Positions 1 through 5,736 are shown, counted from the first letter of the stretch. The stretch: 5,833 nucleotides of DNA from Clostridia bacterium (GCA_017538005.1 JAFYJR010000024.1:1-5833); one strand, 5' to 3'. The notes: generated by a model not told the origin, from the sequence alone. Numbers and translations are program-made.

Positions 1-635
1 TCTGCCTTGATGTAACCGAAAAGGCGATAGAAGAGGCAGAGGAATTCGGTGCGGAACTCATCATAAGCCATCATCCGGTGATATTCGACCCGCTTGTTTT
101 TGTTCCCGCAAAATCAATAGTCGCGAAGGCGATAAGAAAGAAACTCACGGTAATCTGCGCCCATACAAACTGGGATCAGGCAGAGGGCGGAGTTTCAAAC
201 ATTCTCGCTGTTTTACTGGGTCTTGAAAACATAATAAGACTTTCCGAGACGGGCGAAGAGGCCATGGTTTATGTCGGGGACCTTCCGGTTCAGATGACCG
301 CAAGAGACCTCGCAGAGCTTGCCTCAGAGGCTCTGGGTACCTTCGTCTCAGTATCGCTTCCGGACAAAGAACTTTATACTGTCGCTGTCTGCGGCGGCGC
401 GGGCGGCAGTTTCTGGCCGTCCCTCATAGGACAAAATATCGACGCTCTGCTGACCGGTGAGGTAAAGCATCACGACTTCGTCGACGCGAAACTTGAGGAC
501 ATAAGCCTTCTCGCCGCCGGCCACTACGAAACAGAAACTATAAGCATGCCGGTTCTCATGAACTTTATTCTTCAGGAATTTCCCACGCTTGAGTGCAGAT
601 ACATTGAAGAACCGACAGTGGAATACATAGGATAA
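1..635 (+). CDS. Nif3/DUF34-family dinuclear metal-centre protein, 3' part
   Basis: The reading frame is open from the window edge (first full codon at position 3) to TAA at 633-635, giving 210 visible residues. The start lies outside the window; by comparison with the ~250-residue family members some 40-60 N-terminal residues are missing. All expected metal ligands of the family are visible, in visible-residue numbering: the HH pair (23-24, in ISHHP), the H-x3-D motif (H54, D58, in AHTNWD) and the C-terminal H-x3-E motif (H174, E178, in GHYETE). The D58-to-H174 spacing matches the short form, as in E. coli YbgI, without the PII-like insert found in longer homologues such as B. subtilis YqfO. 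Members form toroidal hexamers with two metal ions per subunit; the cellular role is unsettled. Database names such as 'GTP cyclohydrolase 1 type 2' are not well supported. In Firmicutes the upstream neighbour is often the tRNA methyltransferase gene trmK, but that cannot be seen here. The stop lies 15 bp before rqcH, which suggests co-transcription. Confidence 0.93.
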   Translation, partial: CLDVTEKAIEEAEEFGAELIISHHPVIFDPLVFVPAKSIVAKAIRKKLTVICAHTNWDQAEGGVSNILAVLLGLENIIRLSETGEEAMVYVGDLPVQMTARDLAELASEALGTFVSVSLPDKELYTVAVCGGAGGSFWPSLIGQNIDALLTGEVKHHDFVDAKLEDISLLAAGHYETETISMPVLMNFILQEFPTLECRYIEEPTVEYIG

Positions 636-636
636 A

Positions 637-642
637 AGAGGT
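637..642 (+). promoter_or_regulatory. ribosome binding site of rqcH
   Basis: AGAGGT lies 8 nt before the ATG at 651, just after the stop codon of the Nif3-family gene. It supports the 651 start, and there is no room for a promoter between the two genes. Confidence 0.7.
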
Positions 643-650
643 CAGAAAAC

Positions 651-2372
651 ATGTCACTCGACGGCATCTTTTTGAACTGCCTCAGAGCAGAACTTGAAAA
701 CATAATAATTGATGCCAGGGTGGACAAGGTTTTCGAGCCCTCCAAAGAGGAACTCATACTCTCGCTCAGAACACGCGGGCAGGGCACAAAGAAACTGCTT
801 CTTTGCGCCCGCGCAAATTCCCCGCGTGTCTCTTTTACTGAGCAAAACTACGAGAACCCCGCATCGCCGCCCATGCTCTGTATGCTTCTGAGGAAGCGCC
901 TCGGCGGCGCCGCGGTGACAGGTGTCAGGCAGGAGGGATGCGACCGCATTCTCTACATTGACTTCCTTGCCACAAATGAGATGGGCGAGAAGGAGAAACT
1001 CACGCTCGTCTGCGAGATAATGGCCCAGTACAGCAATGTAATCCTGATAAACGAAGAGCAGCAGATAATTGACGCCCTGAAGCGTGTCGACTATACCAAG
1101 TCATCAAAACGACTTATTCTTCCGAATGTCAGATACGAGCTTCCTCCGCAGCAGGATAAGTACAACATCTTTACCGCTGCTGAGAGGGACATAAAAGCAA
1201 AACTTCTCGCCAAGGGTACTGATGAGAAGGCGTATATGAGTACGATAATGGGTCTTTCGCCGGTAGTCGCGAGAGAACTTGCCCGCGGCAATGCCGACAA
1301 TGCCGTAAAAACCCTTAAACAATATGAAAACGGCAGCGACAGATTTTTCCTTTTGAGAGATGAAAACGATAAACCGTTTGAGTTTTCGTACATGCCCATA
1401 ACCCAGTACGGCACAGCCGCGAAGATAACGGAATACGACACCGCCTCGGCCCTTCTTGACGACTATTACGCAATCCGCGAATCAAGGGAGCGTCTGGCTC
1501 ACAGGACATACGACCTGCGCAAAGTTCTGCAAAATGCGAGAGAACGCATAGTCAGAAAACTGGACATTCAGAAAACAGAACTCGATGCCTGCGCCGACAG
1601 AGAGATACTGAGAATCTCCGCGGAACTCATAAACGCGAATCTCTATCGCCTGGAAAAAGGCGCTGCTTACTACGATCTCGAGAACTACTATGACAACAAC
1701 AATGTAATCCGCATAAAAGCCGACCCCGCTCTTTCGCCCGCACAGAATTCCCAGAAGTATTTCAAGGATTATAAGAAGACCTACACTGCCGAGAAGAAAC
1801 TGACTGAGCAGATAAAGCAGGGAACAGAGGACTTGGAATACATTGACACCGTCCTTGACGCTCTCTCGAGAGCTGAAGGCGAGAAGGACATTGCTCAGAT
1901 CAGGGAGGAACTCGTTGGTCAGGGATATGTAAAGAATAAGTTTGACCAAAAAGGAAAGCTTTCAAAGAAGAATCAGAAGACCGTACAGGGTCTGCCTCCG
2001 ATAGAATATGAGACTTCCGACGGCTTTAAAGTACTTGTCGGCAGAAATAACCTGCAGAATGACAAACTCTCAATGAAGCAGGCCAATAAACTCGATATGT
2101 GGCTTCATACCAAGAACATACCGGGTTCCCATGTCATAATAGAAAACAAAAACGGCGAAATCTCCGATAAAGCCATAGAGGAAGCGGCCGTAATAGCCGC
2201 CTTCCATAGCACAGCGGGAGATTCCGCCGCCAAGCAGATACCTGTAGACTACACCCTGGTAAAGAACCTGAAGAAACCCACAGGCGCCAAACCCGGCAAA
2301 GTAATCTTCCACGAGAACTGGACCATATACGTTACACCTGACCCGAATCTTGCAGAAAAACTGAAAAAATAA
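651..2372 (+). CDS. rqcH: RqcH, ribosome quality-control NFACT protein (Rqc2 homologue)
   Basis: This complete 573-residue protein has the usual length and layout of bacterial RqcH/FbpA-like proteins. The NFACT-N region comes first (about residues 1-200) and contains D98-R99 in the context GCDRILYIDF, matching the Asp-Arg pair shown in B. subtilis RqcH to be needed for alanine tailing. A long charged helical/coiled-coil middle follows (about 272-430), with the family segment DPALSPAQNSQKYF near 358-371. The C-terminal NFACT-R domain (about 455-565) has GRNN (464-467) and the signature D482-x-W-x-H, then PGSH (491-494). Known family role: RqcH binds obstructed 50S subunits carrying peptidyl-tRNA, recruits tRNA-Ala and adds C-terminal alanine tails that mark stalled chains for degradation. 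Older annotations call it a fibronectin-binding protein, which describes a surface activity rather than its core job. It is probably co-transcribed with the Nif3-family gene 15 bp upstream and ends at a strong terminator directly after the stop. Confidence 0.95.
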   Translation: MSLDGIFLNCLRAELENIIIDARVDKVFEPSKEELILSLRTRGQGTKKLLLCARANSPRVSFTEQNYENPASPPMLCMLLRKRLGGAAVTGVRQEGCDRILYIDFLATNEMGEKEKLTLVCEIMAQYSNVILINEEQQIIDALKRVDYTKSSKRLILPNVRYELPPQQDKYNIFTAAERDIKAKLLAKGTDEKAYMSTIMGLSPVVARELARGNADNAVKTLKQYENGSDRFFLLRDENDKPFEFSYMPITQYGTAAKITEYDTASALLDDYYAIRESRERLAHRTYDLRKVLQNARERIVRKLDIQKTELDACADREILRISAELINANLYRLEKGAAYYDLENYYDNNNVIRIKADPALSPAQNSQKYFKDYKKTYTAEKKLTEQIKQGTEDLEYIDTVLDALSRAEGEKDIAQIREELVGQGYVKNKFDQKGKLSKKNQKTVQGLPPIEYETSDGFKVLVGRNNLQNDKLSMKQANKLDMWLHTKNIPGSHVIIENKNGEISDKAIEEAAVIAAFHSTAGDSAAKQIPVDYTLVKNLKKPTGAKPGKVIFHENWTIYVTPDPNLAEKLKK

Positions 2373-2405
2373 AAGACACCGAAAATCTTCGGTGTCTTTC
2401 TTTTT
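2372..2405. terminator. bidirectional intrinsic terminator between rqcH and tRNA-Arg
   Basis: A perfect 12-bp stem is formed by AAAGACACCGAA (2372-2383) and TTCGGTGTCTTT (2388-2399), with a 4-nt loop. On the plus strand a T-run follows (2401-2405). On the minus strand the stem is followed by T4-A-T6 (complement of 2361-2374). It can therefore stop both rqcH and the convergent tRNA transcript. The stem begins on the last base of the rqcH stop codon and its plus-strand T-run touches the tRNA CCA end. Confidence 0.93.
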
Positions 2406-2481
2406 GGCGCGCTGGAAGGGACTCGAACCCCCGACCTTTTGGTTCGTAGCCAAACACTCTATCCAGCTGAGCTACCAGCGC
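2405..2481 (-). tRNA. trnR: tRNA-Arg (anticodon ACG), CCA encoded
   Basis: The minus strand folds into a standard 77-nt cloverleaf including CCA. The acceptor stem GCGCTGG/CCAGCGC has 7 perfect pairs, followed by discriminator G and an encoded CCA. The D arm is GCTC with GAGT. The anticodon stem TTTGG/CCAAA is perfect and encloses loop CTACGAA, giving anticodon ACG. The variable loop is the short 5-nt class, and the T arm has loop TTCGAGT with a GGGGG/CCCTT stem containing two G-U pairs. ACG is the arginine tRNA whose A34 is normally converted to inosine by TadA, so that it reads CGU, CGC and CGA. The gene converges with rqcH and has its own promoter and a shared terminator. Confidence 0.97.
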
Positions 2482-2504
2482 ATAGCGGTTTTTGCCGCTC
2501 GACT

Positions 2505-2533
2505 AATATAACACAATTACCTCTAAAATGCAA
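2505..2533 (-). promoter_or_regulatory. sigma-A-type promoter of tRNA-Arg
   Basis: On the minus strand TTGCAT (2528-2533) is followed by a 17-bp spacer and TATATT (2505-2510). The -10 is preceded by TGT, an extended -10 motif. The predicted start is near 2498, giving a leader of roughly 16 nt before the tRNA 5' end at 2481. A dyad of 5-bp arms (GCAAT at 2530-2534, ATTGC at 2540-2544) overlaps the -35. Confidence 0.8.
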
Positions 2534-2566
2534 TAATAAATTGCCGCATAAGGGCAGGCATTTTTA

Positions 2567-2575
2567 TGATATAAT
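2567..2575 (+). promoter_or_regulatory. extended -10 promoter of the aldo/keto reductase unit
   Basis: TGATATAAT is a consensus TATAAT (2570-2575) with an upstream TG at the extended -10 position. No good -35 hexamer lies at the right distance (2547-2552 reads CATAAG), which suits an extended -10 promoter. The predicted start is near 2582, about 38 nt before the ATG at 2620. The -10 sits within a 14-bp dyad, TGATA-taat-TATCA (2567-2580), a possible repressor site. Confidence 0.7.
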
Positions 2576-2607
2576 TATCAGGTAAGCAGAAGGTCTCGGC
2601 AATTTCA

Positions 2608-2616
2608 AAAGGTGGT
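2608..2616 (+). promoter_or_regulatory. ribosome binding site of the aldo/keto reductase gene
   Basis: AAAGGTGGT precedes the ATG at 2620 by a few bases and supports that start codon. The protein also begins with the family-typical N-terminal strand LGFGLMRLP at residues 11-19. Confidence 0.7.
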
Positions 2617-2619
2617 TTT

Positions 2620-3705
2620 ATGGCAATCGATATCGAAAACACAAAAAAACTCGGATTTGGCCTGATGAGGCTCCCGAAGACGGGTCCGATAATAAATGTT
2701 GAAAAGACGAAAGCAATGGTGGATCTGTTCATGGAAGCAGGGTTCACTTACTTTGACACGGCTTTCGTCTATCCGGGTTCGGAGAGCGCGGCGCGAAAGG
2801 CACTCGTTGAGCGTTATCCGCGTGAATCCTTCACGCTGGCCACCAAGCTCAACGCACTCGTCGCGCCGACGGAAAAAATAGCAAGGAAGCAGTTTGAGAC
2901 CAGCCTGGAACGCACCGGAGCGGGATACTTTGACTACTATCTTCTGCACGCGATAATGCAGAAGAACAGAGATAAGTATGAGAACCTTCATCTCTGGGAG
3001 TTTGTAAATGAGCAGAAGGAGAAGGGAATAATAAAAAATGTCGGTTTCTCCTTCCATGACAGCCCTGAACTTCTGGAAGAGGTTCTGAATGCGCATCCGG
3101 AGGTTGACTTTGTTCAGCTGCAGATAAACTATGCGGACTGGGATGATCCGAAGGTTGCTTCAAGGGCAAATTACGAGGTTGCAAGGAAATTCGGAAAACC
3201 GGTGGTAATTATGGAACCGGTCAAAGGCGGAAACCTTGCGAATCCGCCCGGGAAGGTGAAAGAACTCTTTGATGCTGCAAACCCCGATGCCTCATATGCT
3301 TCCTGGGCAATACGCTTTGCGGCATCCCTTGACGGTGTATTGACGGTTTTGTCGGGCATGTCAAATGTAGAACAGATGCAGGACAATCTCTCCTTTATGA
3401 AGGATTTCAAGCCGCTTTCACTCGAGGAACAGCATATTATCACGCAGGCGCGTCAGATAATCGCAGGAAGTGATACGATACCCTGCACCGCCTGCAGTTA
3501 CTGTACCGAAGGATGTCCGCAGAAGATAAAGATTCCTGACATTTTCAAGGCAATGAATTCTGATGATTCGGATGCCTATGTTAAAGTCGTATCCGAAGGC
3601 GGCAAAGCTTCTGACTGCATAGCATGCGGCCAATGCGAAGAGGCGTGTCCTCAACACATACAGATCATTGAAAGCCTGAAGAAGGCAGCAGTTAAATTTG
3701 AATAG
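2620..3705 (+). CDS. aldo/keto reductase with C-terminal double 4Fe-4S ferredoxin domain
   Basis: This complete 361-residue protein has two parts. Residues 1 to about 270 form an aldo/keto reductase TIM barrel with the full catalytic tetrad visible: D46 (FDTA), Y51 (FVYPG), K76 (ATKL) and H110 (LLHA). The late-barrel segments VVIMEPVKGGNLA (195-207) and VLSGMSNVEQM (243-253) are typical of cofactor binding in the family. Residues 285-345 carry two ferredoxin-type motifs: C289, C292, C295, C299-P and C333, C336, C339, C343-P, enough for two 4Fe-4S clusters. This architecture is common in strict anaerobes (COG1453-type proteins), where electrons could pass between a nicotinamide cofactor or substrate and the clusters. 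The substrate is unknown. No signal peptide or membrane segment is seen, so it is probably cytosolic. It has its own promoter and is followed 10 bp later by a small acidic ORF whose ribosome binding site overlaps this gene's stop codon. Confidence 0.95.
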   Translation: MAIDIENTKKLGFGLMRLPKTGPIINVEKTKAMVDLFMEAGFTYFDTAFVYPGSESAARKALVERYPRESFTLATKLNALVAPTEKIARKQFETSLERTGAGYFDYYLLHAIMQKNRDKYENLHLWEFVNEQKEKGIIKNVGFSFHDSPELLEEVLNAHPEVDFVQLQINYADWDDPKVASRANYEVARKFGKPVVIMEPVKGGNLANPPGKVKELFDAANPDASYASWAIRFAASLDGVLTVLSGMSNVEQMQDNLSFMKDFKPLSLEEQHIITQARQIIAGSDTIPCTACSYCTEGCPQKIKIPDIFKAMNSDDSDAYVKVVSEGGKASDCIACGQCEEACPQHIQIIESLKKAAVKFE

Positions 3706-3708
3706 GAG
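3704..3708 (+). promoter_or_regulatory. ribosome binding site of the small acidic ORF, overlapping the reductase stop
   Basis: AGGAG begins within the TAG stop codon of the reductase and lies 7 nt before the ATG at 3716. Its position indicates translational coupling and fixes 3716, not the in-frame TTG at 3698, as the start of the next ORF. Confidence 0.8.
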
Positions 3709-3715
3709 TGAGCTT

Positions 3716-3883
3716 ATGTGCTTTTTTAAGAATCTGGGTAAAAGTCTGGGAGAACCTGATGAGAACGGCGTTTTTCGCGATAAGAACGGCAATGTAGAGC
3801 ATCTTTTTGACGAGCCCATGTTTGATGAAGATGCCGATTGGGTTGATGAACTCAACATACTTGACATGCTTGATGACGATTAA
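3716..3883 (+). CDS. small highly acidic protein of unknown function, coupled to the Fe-S reductase
   Basis: This is a 55-residue ORF from ATG 3716 to TAA 3881-3883 with a well-placed AGGAG. I do not recognise the family. The N-terminus is short, hydrophobic and basic (MCFFKNLGKSLG). It is followed by a possible turn-rich stretch (ENGVFRDKNGNVEHLF, 16-31) and a very acidic C-terminal half ending in three aspartates. In total 17 residues are Asp or Glu against 4 Lys or Arg. There is one cysteine (C2), so it is not itself an Fe-S protein. No signal peptide or full transmembrane helix is evident. It starts 10 bp after the reductase stop and probably shares its transcript, so a role with the reductase (partner, chaperone or regulator) is possible but is inference only. 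The good ribosome site and tight spacing argue for a real gene; an unselected chance ORF remains possible. Confidence 0.72.
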   Translation: MCFFKNLGKSLGEPDENGVFRDKNGNVEHLFDEPMFDEDADWVDELNILDMLDDD

Positions 3884-3894
3884 TTTCGGCATTC

Positions 3895-3920
3895 TGTAAA
3901 GTATATTTACTTTACATTTT
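3895..3920 (+). terminator. AT-rich stem-loop after the small ORF: weak terminator or operator
   Basis: Nine-bp arms TGTAAAGTA (3895-3903) and TACTTTACA (3908-3916) flank a TATT loop, starting 12 bp after the small ORF's stop, and are followed by TTTT then CTGGTTTTG. The stem is AT-rich and the T-run short, so termination would be weak. The perfect dyad could equally be a protein-binding site upstream of the promoter at 3964. Confidence 0.45.
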
Positions 3921-3940
3921 CTGGTTTTGAGAGATTTCTC

Positions 3941-3969
3941 TTTATTGTAGCCACCACATGTAGTATAAT
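3941..3969 (+). promoter_or_regulatory. probable promoter of the beta-CASP gene
   Basis: A consensus TATAAT at 3964-3969 is preceded at a 17-bp spacing by a poor -35 (TTTATT, 3941-3946). The predicted start is near 3976, leaving a leader of about 29 nt before the GTG at 4005. The -35 is weak, so the promoter may need an activator. Confidence 0.55.
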
Positions 3970-3992
3970 GAATGTGTATTATTACTATAAGT

Positions 3993-3997
3993 GGTGA
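3993..3997 (+). promoter_or_regulatory. ribosome binding site deciding a GTG start
   Basis: GGTGA lies 7 nt upstream of GTG 4005 and selects that codon. The first downstream ATG in frame (codon 26) would cut off the first strands of the metallo-beta-lactamase fold. Confidence 0.65.
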
Positions 3998-4004
3998 TTT
4001 TTAA

Positions 4005-5612
4005 GTGAAACTCACTTTCTGCGGCGCAGCCCATGAAGTCACGGGCAGCTGCTATTATATTGAAGCGTGCGGCAAGAAGATGCTTGTGGACTACGGTCTT
4101 GAACAGGGCGCCGATGTCTATGAATCCGGTGAACTGCCGGTCGGCGCCAGTGAGATAGACTATGTTTTTCTGACGCACGCTCATATTGACCATTCCGGTA
4201 AACTCCCGCTGCTTGCGGCGCAGGGGTTTAACGGGACGGTTTTTTGTACCCAGGCGACATATAACCTGTGTACGATAATGCTTCGCGACTCCGCTCATAT
4301 CCAGGAGTTTGAGGCGGAATGGAAAAACATAAAGGCGAAGCGCGCGGGCAAGGATGAAGTCCTGCCTCTCTATACGATTGACGATGCCATAGCGGCACTG
4401 CATTGTTTTGAGTCTCATTCCTATAATGAACTGATAGAAGTGGCTGACGGTATTCAGATAAGATTTATTGATGCCGGACACCTGCTCGGTTCATCGTCCA
4501 TAGAAGTTTTCCTGACCGAAAACGGTATCTCAAAGAAACTTGTTTTCTCGGGCGATATAGGCAACACGGACCAGCCGCTCATAAATGATCCGACATATAT
4601 CACCGAGGCGGATTATGTCATAACCGAATCCACTTACGGAGACCGCGCTCATGGAGCGAAGCCTGATTACGCGGCATCTCTGGCGAGTGTTATTCAGCGT
4701 ACCTTCGACCGCGGCGGAAACGTCGTAATACCGTCGTTTGCGGTTGGCCGCACCCAGGAGATGCTTTACTTTATCAGGCAGATTAAAGAGCGCGGTCTCG
4801 TCACGGGTCACGGTGATTTCAAGATCTACATAGACAGCCCTCTCGCGATTGAGGCGACAAATATCTACAGCAACTGCGACAGAATGTATCTCGACAAAGA
4901 GGCGCTCGAACTTATCTCTCAGGGCAAGAACCCGATAGATGTTTCCGGACTCTGTCTCGCGGTGTCTTCAGAGGAATCCAAGGCCGTAAACTATGATCTG
5001 GATCCCAAGGTCATCATCTCGGCATCAGGCATGTGCGAGGCCGGTCGTATCAAGCACCATCTGAAGCATAATCTCTGGAGACCGGAGTGTACCATTCTGT
5101 TTGTAGGCTATCAGGCAGCGGGCACACTCGGCCGTGCCTTGGTCGACGGAGCCACGACAGTAAAAATCTTCGGTGAGGAAATTGAAGTCCTGGCCGAGGT
5201 CGCGAAGCTCGCGGGCATGTCGGGCCACGCAGACATAAACGGCCTTGTGAAGTGGATTTCGGCATTTGAGTTCTCACCCCAGCAGGTCTTCGTCTGTCAC
5301 GGCGACGACGATGTCTGCGAGGCCTATACAGCGAAGCTTCGCAACGAACTCGGACTTAACGCGTTTGCCCCTTATCCTTACTGTGTCGTTGATCTCATTT
5401 CAAACAAGATGATTTCAGAGGGCAATAAGGTCAAGATAGAAAAGAAGCCCGGCGCGGCGCCGGTATTCAAAGCGAACAGCCCTTACGGTCGTCTGTACCT
5501 TACCGGACAGAGACTTTTACAGACAATTCAGCACAATGAAGGAGGCGCCAATAAGGACCTCGCAAAATTCGCGGATCAGATTATCGCTTTATGCGAAAAA
5601 TGGGACCGATAA
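4005..5612 (+). CDS. metallo-beta-lactamase/beta-CASP ribonuclease candidate, CPSF73-like
   Basis: This complete 535-residue protein starts at GTG; its N-terminus MKLTFCGAAHEVTGSCY is the family's opening strand. Metallo-beta-lactamase motifs are all present: D29 (VDYG), H58-x-H60-x-D62-H63 (THAHIDH), H159 (GHLLGS) and D184 (SGDIG). The beta-CASP part follows with motif A E208 (ITESTYGDR), PSFAVGRTQEM (243-253), SASGMCEAGRI (339-349), motif B H408 (MSGHAD) and motif C H432 (CHGDDD), the latter two in an RMMBL-type segment. These residues bind two zinc ions and cut phosphodiester bonds in CPSF73-like RNases; T. thermophilus TTHA0252 is a characterised bacterial relative. An RNA substrate is therefore likely, though a DNA substrate is not excluded. 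About 65-75 residues after the catalytic core (about 465-535) form an extra tail of unknown role. It lacks the RNase J layout. It appears monocistronic, with its own promoter and a terminator about 80 bp downstream. Confidence 0.93.
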   Translation: MKLTFCGAAHEVTGSCYYIEACGKKMLVDYGLEQGADVYESGELPVGASEIDYVFLTHAHIDHSGKLPLLAAQGFNGTVFCTQATYNLCTIMLRDSAHIQEFEAEWKNIKAKRAGKDEVLPLYTIDDAIAALHCFESHSYNELIEVADGIQIRFIDAGHLLGSSSIEVFLTENGISKKLVFSGDIGNTDQPLINDPTYITEADYVITESTYGDRAHGAKPDYAASLASVIQRTFDRGGNVVIPSFAVGRTQEMLYFIRQIKERGLVTGHGDFKIYIDSPLAIEATNIYSNCDRMYLDKEALELISQGKNPIDVSGLCLAVSSEESKAVNYDLDPKVIISASGMCEAGRIKHHLKHNLWRPECTILFVGYQAAGTLGRALVDGATTVKIFGEEIEVLAEVAKLAGMSGHADINGLVKWISAFEFSPQQVFVCHGDDDVCEAYTAKLRNELGLNAFAPYPYCVVDLISNKMISEGNKVKIEKKPGAAPVFKANSPYGRLYLTGQRLLQTIQHNEGGANKDLAKFADQIIALCEKWDR

Positions 5613-5613
5613 T

Positions 5614-5644
5614 GACCGTTCGTTCCGAAAACCCGACCGTTCGT
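5614..5644 (+). repeat. 10-bp direct repeat at 21-bp spacing
   Basis: GACCGTTCGT occurs at 5614-5623 and exactly again at 5635-5644. The start-to-start distance of 21 bp is about two helical turns, so both copies would face the same side of the DNA. It begins 2 bp after the beta-CASP stop codon and lies upstream of the TATATA element and the ssb gene. It could bind a dimeric regulator; no function is known. Confidence 0.6.
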
Positions 5645-5660
5645 ACATAAGCGCGTCCGC

Positions 5661-5690
5661 TTTTCATACTCTCGTGGAATTATATATACA
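5661..5690 (+). promoter_or_regulatory. weak candidate promoter upstream of ssb
   Basis: TTTTCA (5661-5666) and TATATA (5683-5688) are 16 bp apart, each matching 4 of 6 consensus bases. Transcription would begin around 5695, inside the following hairpin. This is the only plausible promoter I see between the beta-CASP and ssb genes, and it is weak. Confidence 0.3.
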
Positions 5691-5719
5691 GAGGCGGTTT
5701 TTCCGCCTCTTAATTTTTT
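5690..5719 (+). terminator. intrinsic terminator before ssb
   Basis: A perfect GC-rich 8-bp stem AGAGGCGG (5690-5697) and CCGCCTCT (5703-5710) encloses a T5 loop and is followed by TAATTTTTT (5711-5719). It ends transcription from the beta-CASP gene, whose stop is 77 bp upstream. It stands only about 5 bp before the ssb ribosome-site region, so it could also act as an attenuator in an ssb leader. Confidence 0.85.
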
Positions 5720-5724
5720 ACCCC

Positions 5725-5729
5725 GGAGG
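5725..5729 (+). promoter_or_regulatory. ribosome binding site of ssb
   Basis: GGAGG matches the anti-Shine-Dalgarno core and lies 7 nt before ATG 5737, fixing that start codon. Confidence 0.88.
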
Positions 5730-5736
5730 GAAAAGT

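Noticed and set aside
1..635. GTP cyclohydrolase 1 type 2 as the product of the first gene
   Set aside because: This name travels with the Nif3/DUF34 family in databases, but only the dinuclear metal ligands are visible and the activity is not established for the family as a whole.
1482..1949. Minus-strand ORF of 155 residues
   Set aside because: It lies wholly antisense to the rqcH coiled-coil region. Its hydrophobic look is what the complement of charged helical codons gives.
651..2372. Fibronectin-binding adhesin
   Set aside because: The old FbpA-type name. There is no signal peptide or wall anchor, and D98-R99 plus the NFACT-R signature fit cytosolic RqcH.
2405..2481. tRNA gene as an integration site with an att repeat
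   Set aside because: I found no second copy of the tRNA 3' end in the window and no integrase or phage-like gene nearby.
2484..2499. AGCGG/CCGCT hairpin in the tRNA leader
   Set aside because: The predicted transcription start near 2498 falls at its outer edge and the stem is only 5 bp, so a role is doubtful.
2605..3096. Minus-strand ORF of 163 residues
   Set aside because: Antisense to the catalytic part of the aldo/keto reductase, which is clearly the real gene.
3698..3883. A longer 61-residue version of the acidic ORF starting at TTG 3698
   Set aside because: That TTG lies upstream of the AGGAG and inside the reductase gene; the ATG at 3716 has the correct ribosome-site spacing.
3942..4481. 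Minus-strand ORF of 179 residues
   Set aside because: It is antisense to the conserved N-terminal half of the beta-CASP gene and the translation shows no recognisable domain.
4005..5612. RNase J
   Set aside because: The N-terminal GAAHEVTGS and the SASGMCEAGRI segment fit the CPSF73-like/TTHA0252 branch, and the RNase J layout with its C-terminal domain is not seen.
5649..5664. AAGCG-CGTC-CGCTT stem followed by TTTT as the beta-CASP terminator
   Set aside because: Only 5 bp with a two-base remaining T-run; the 8-bp stem at 5690-5710 with its long T-run is a far better terminator.
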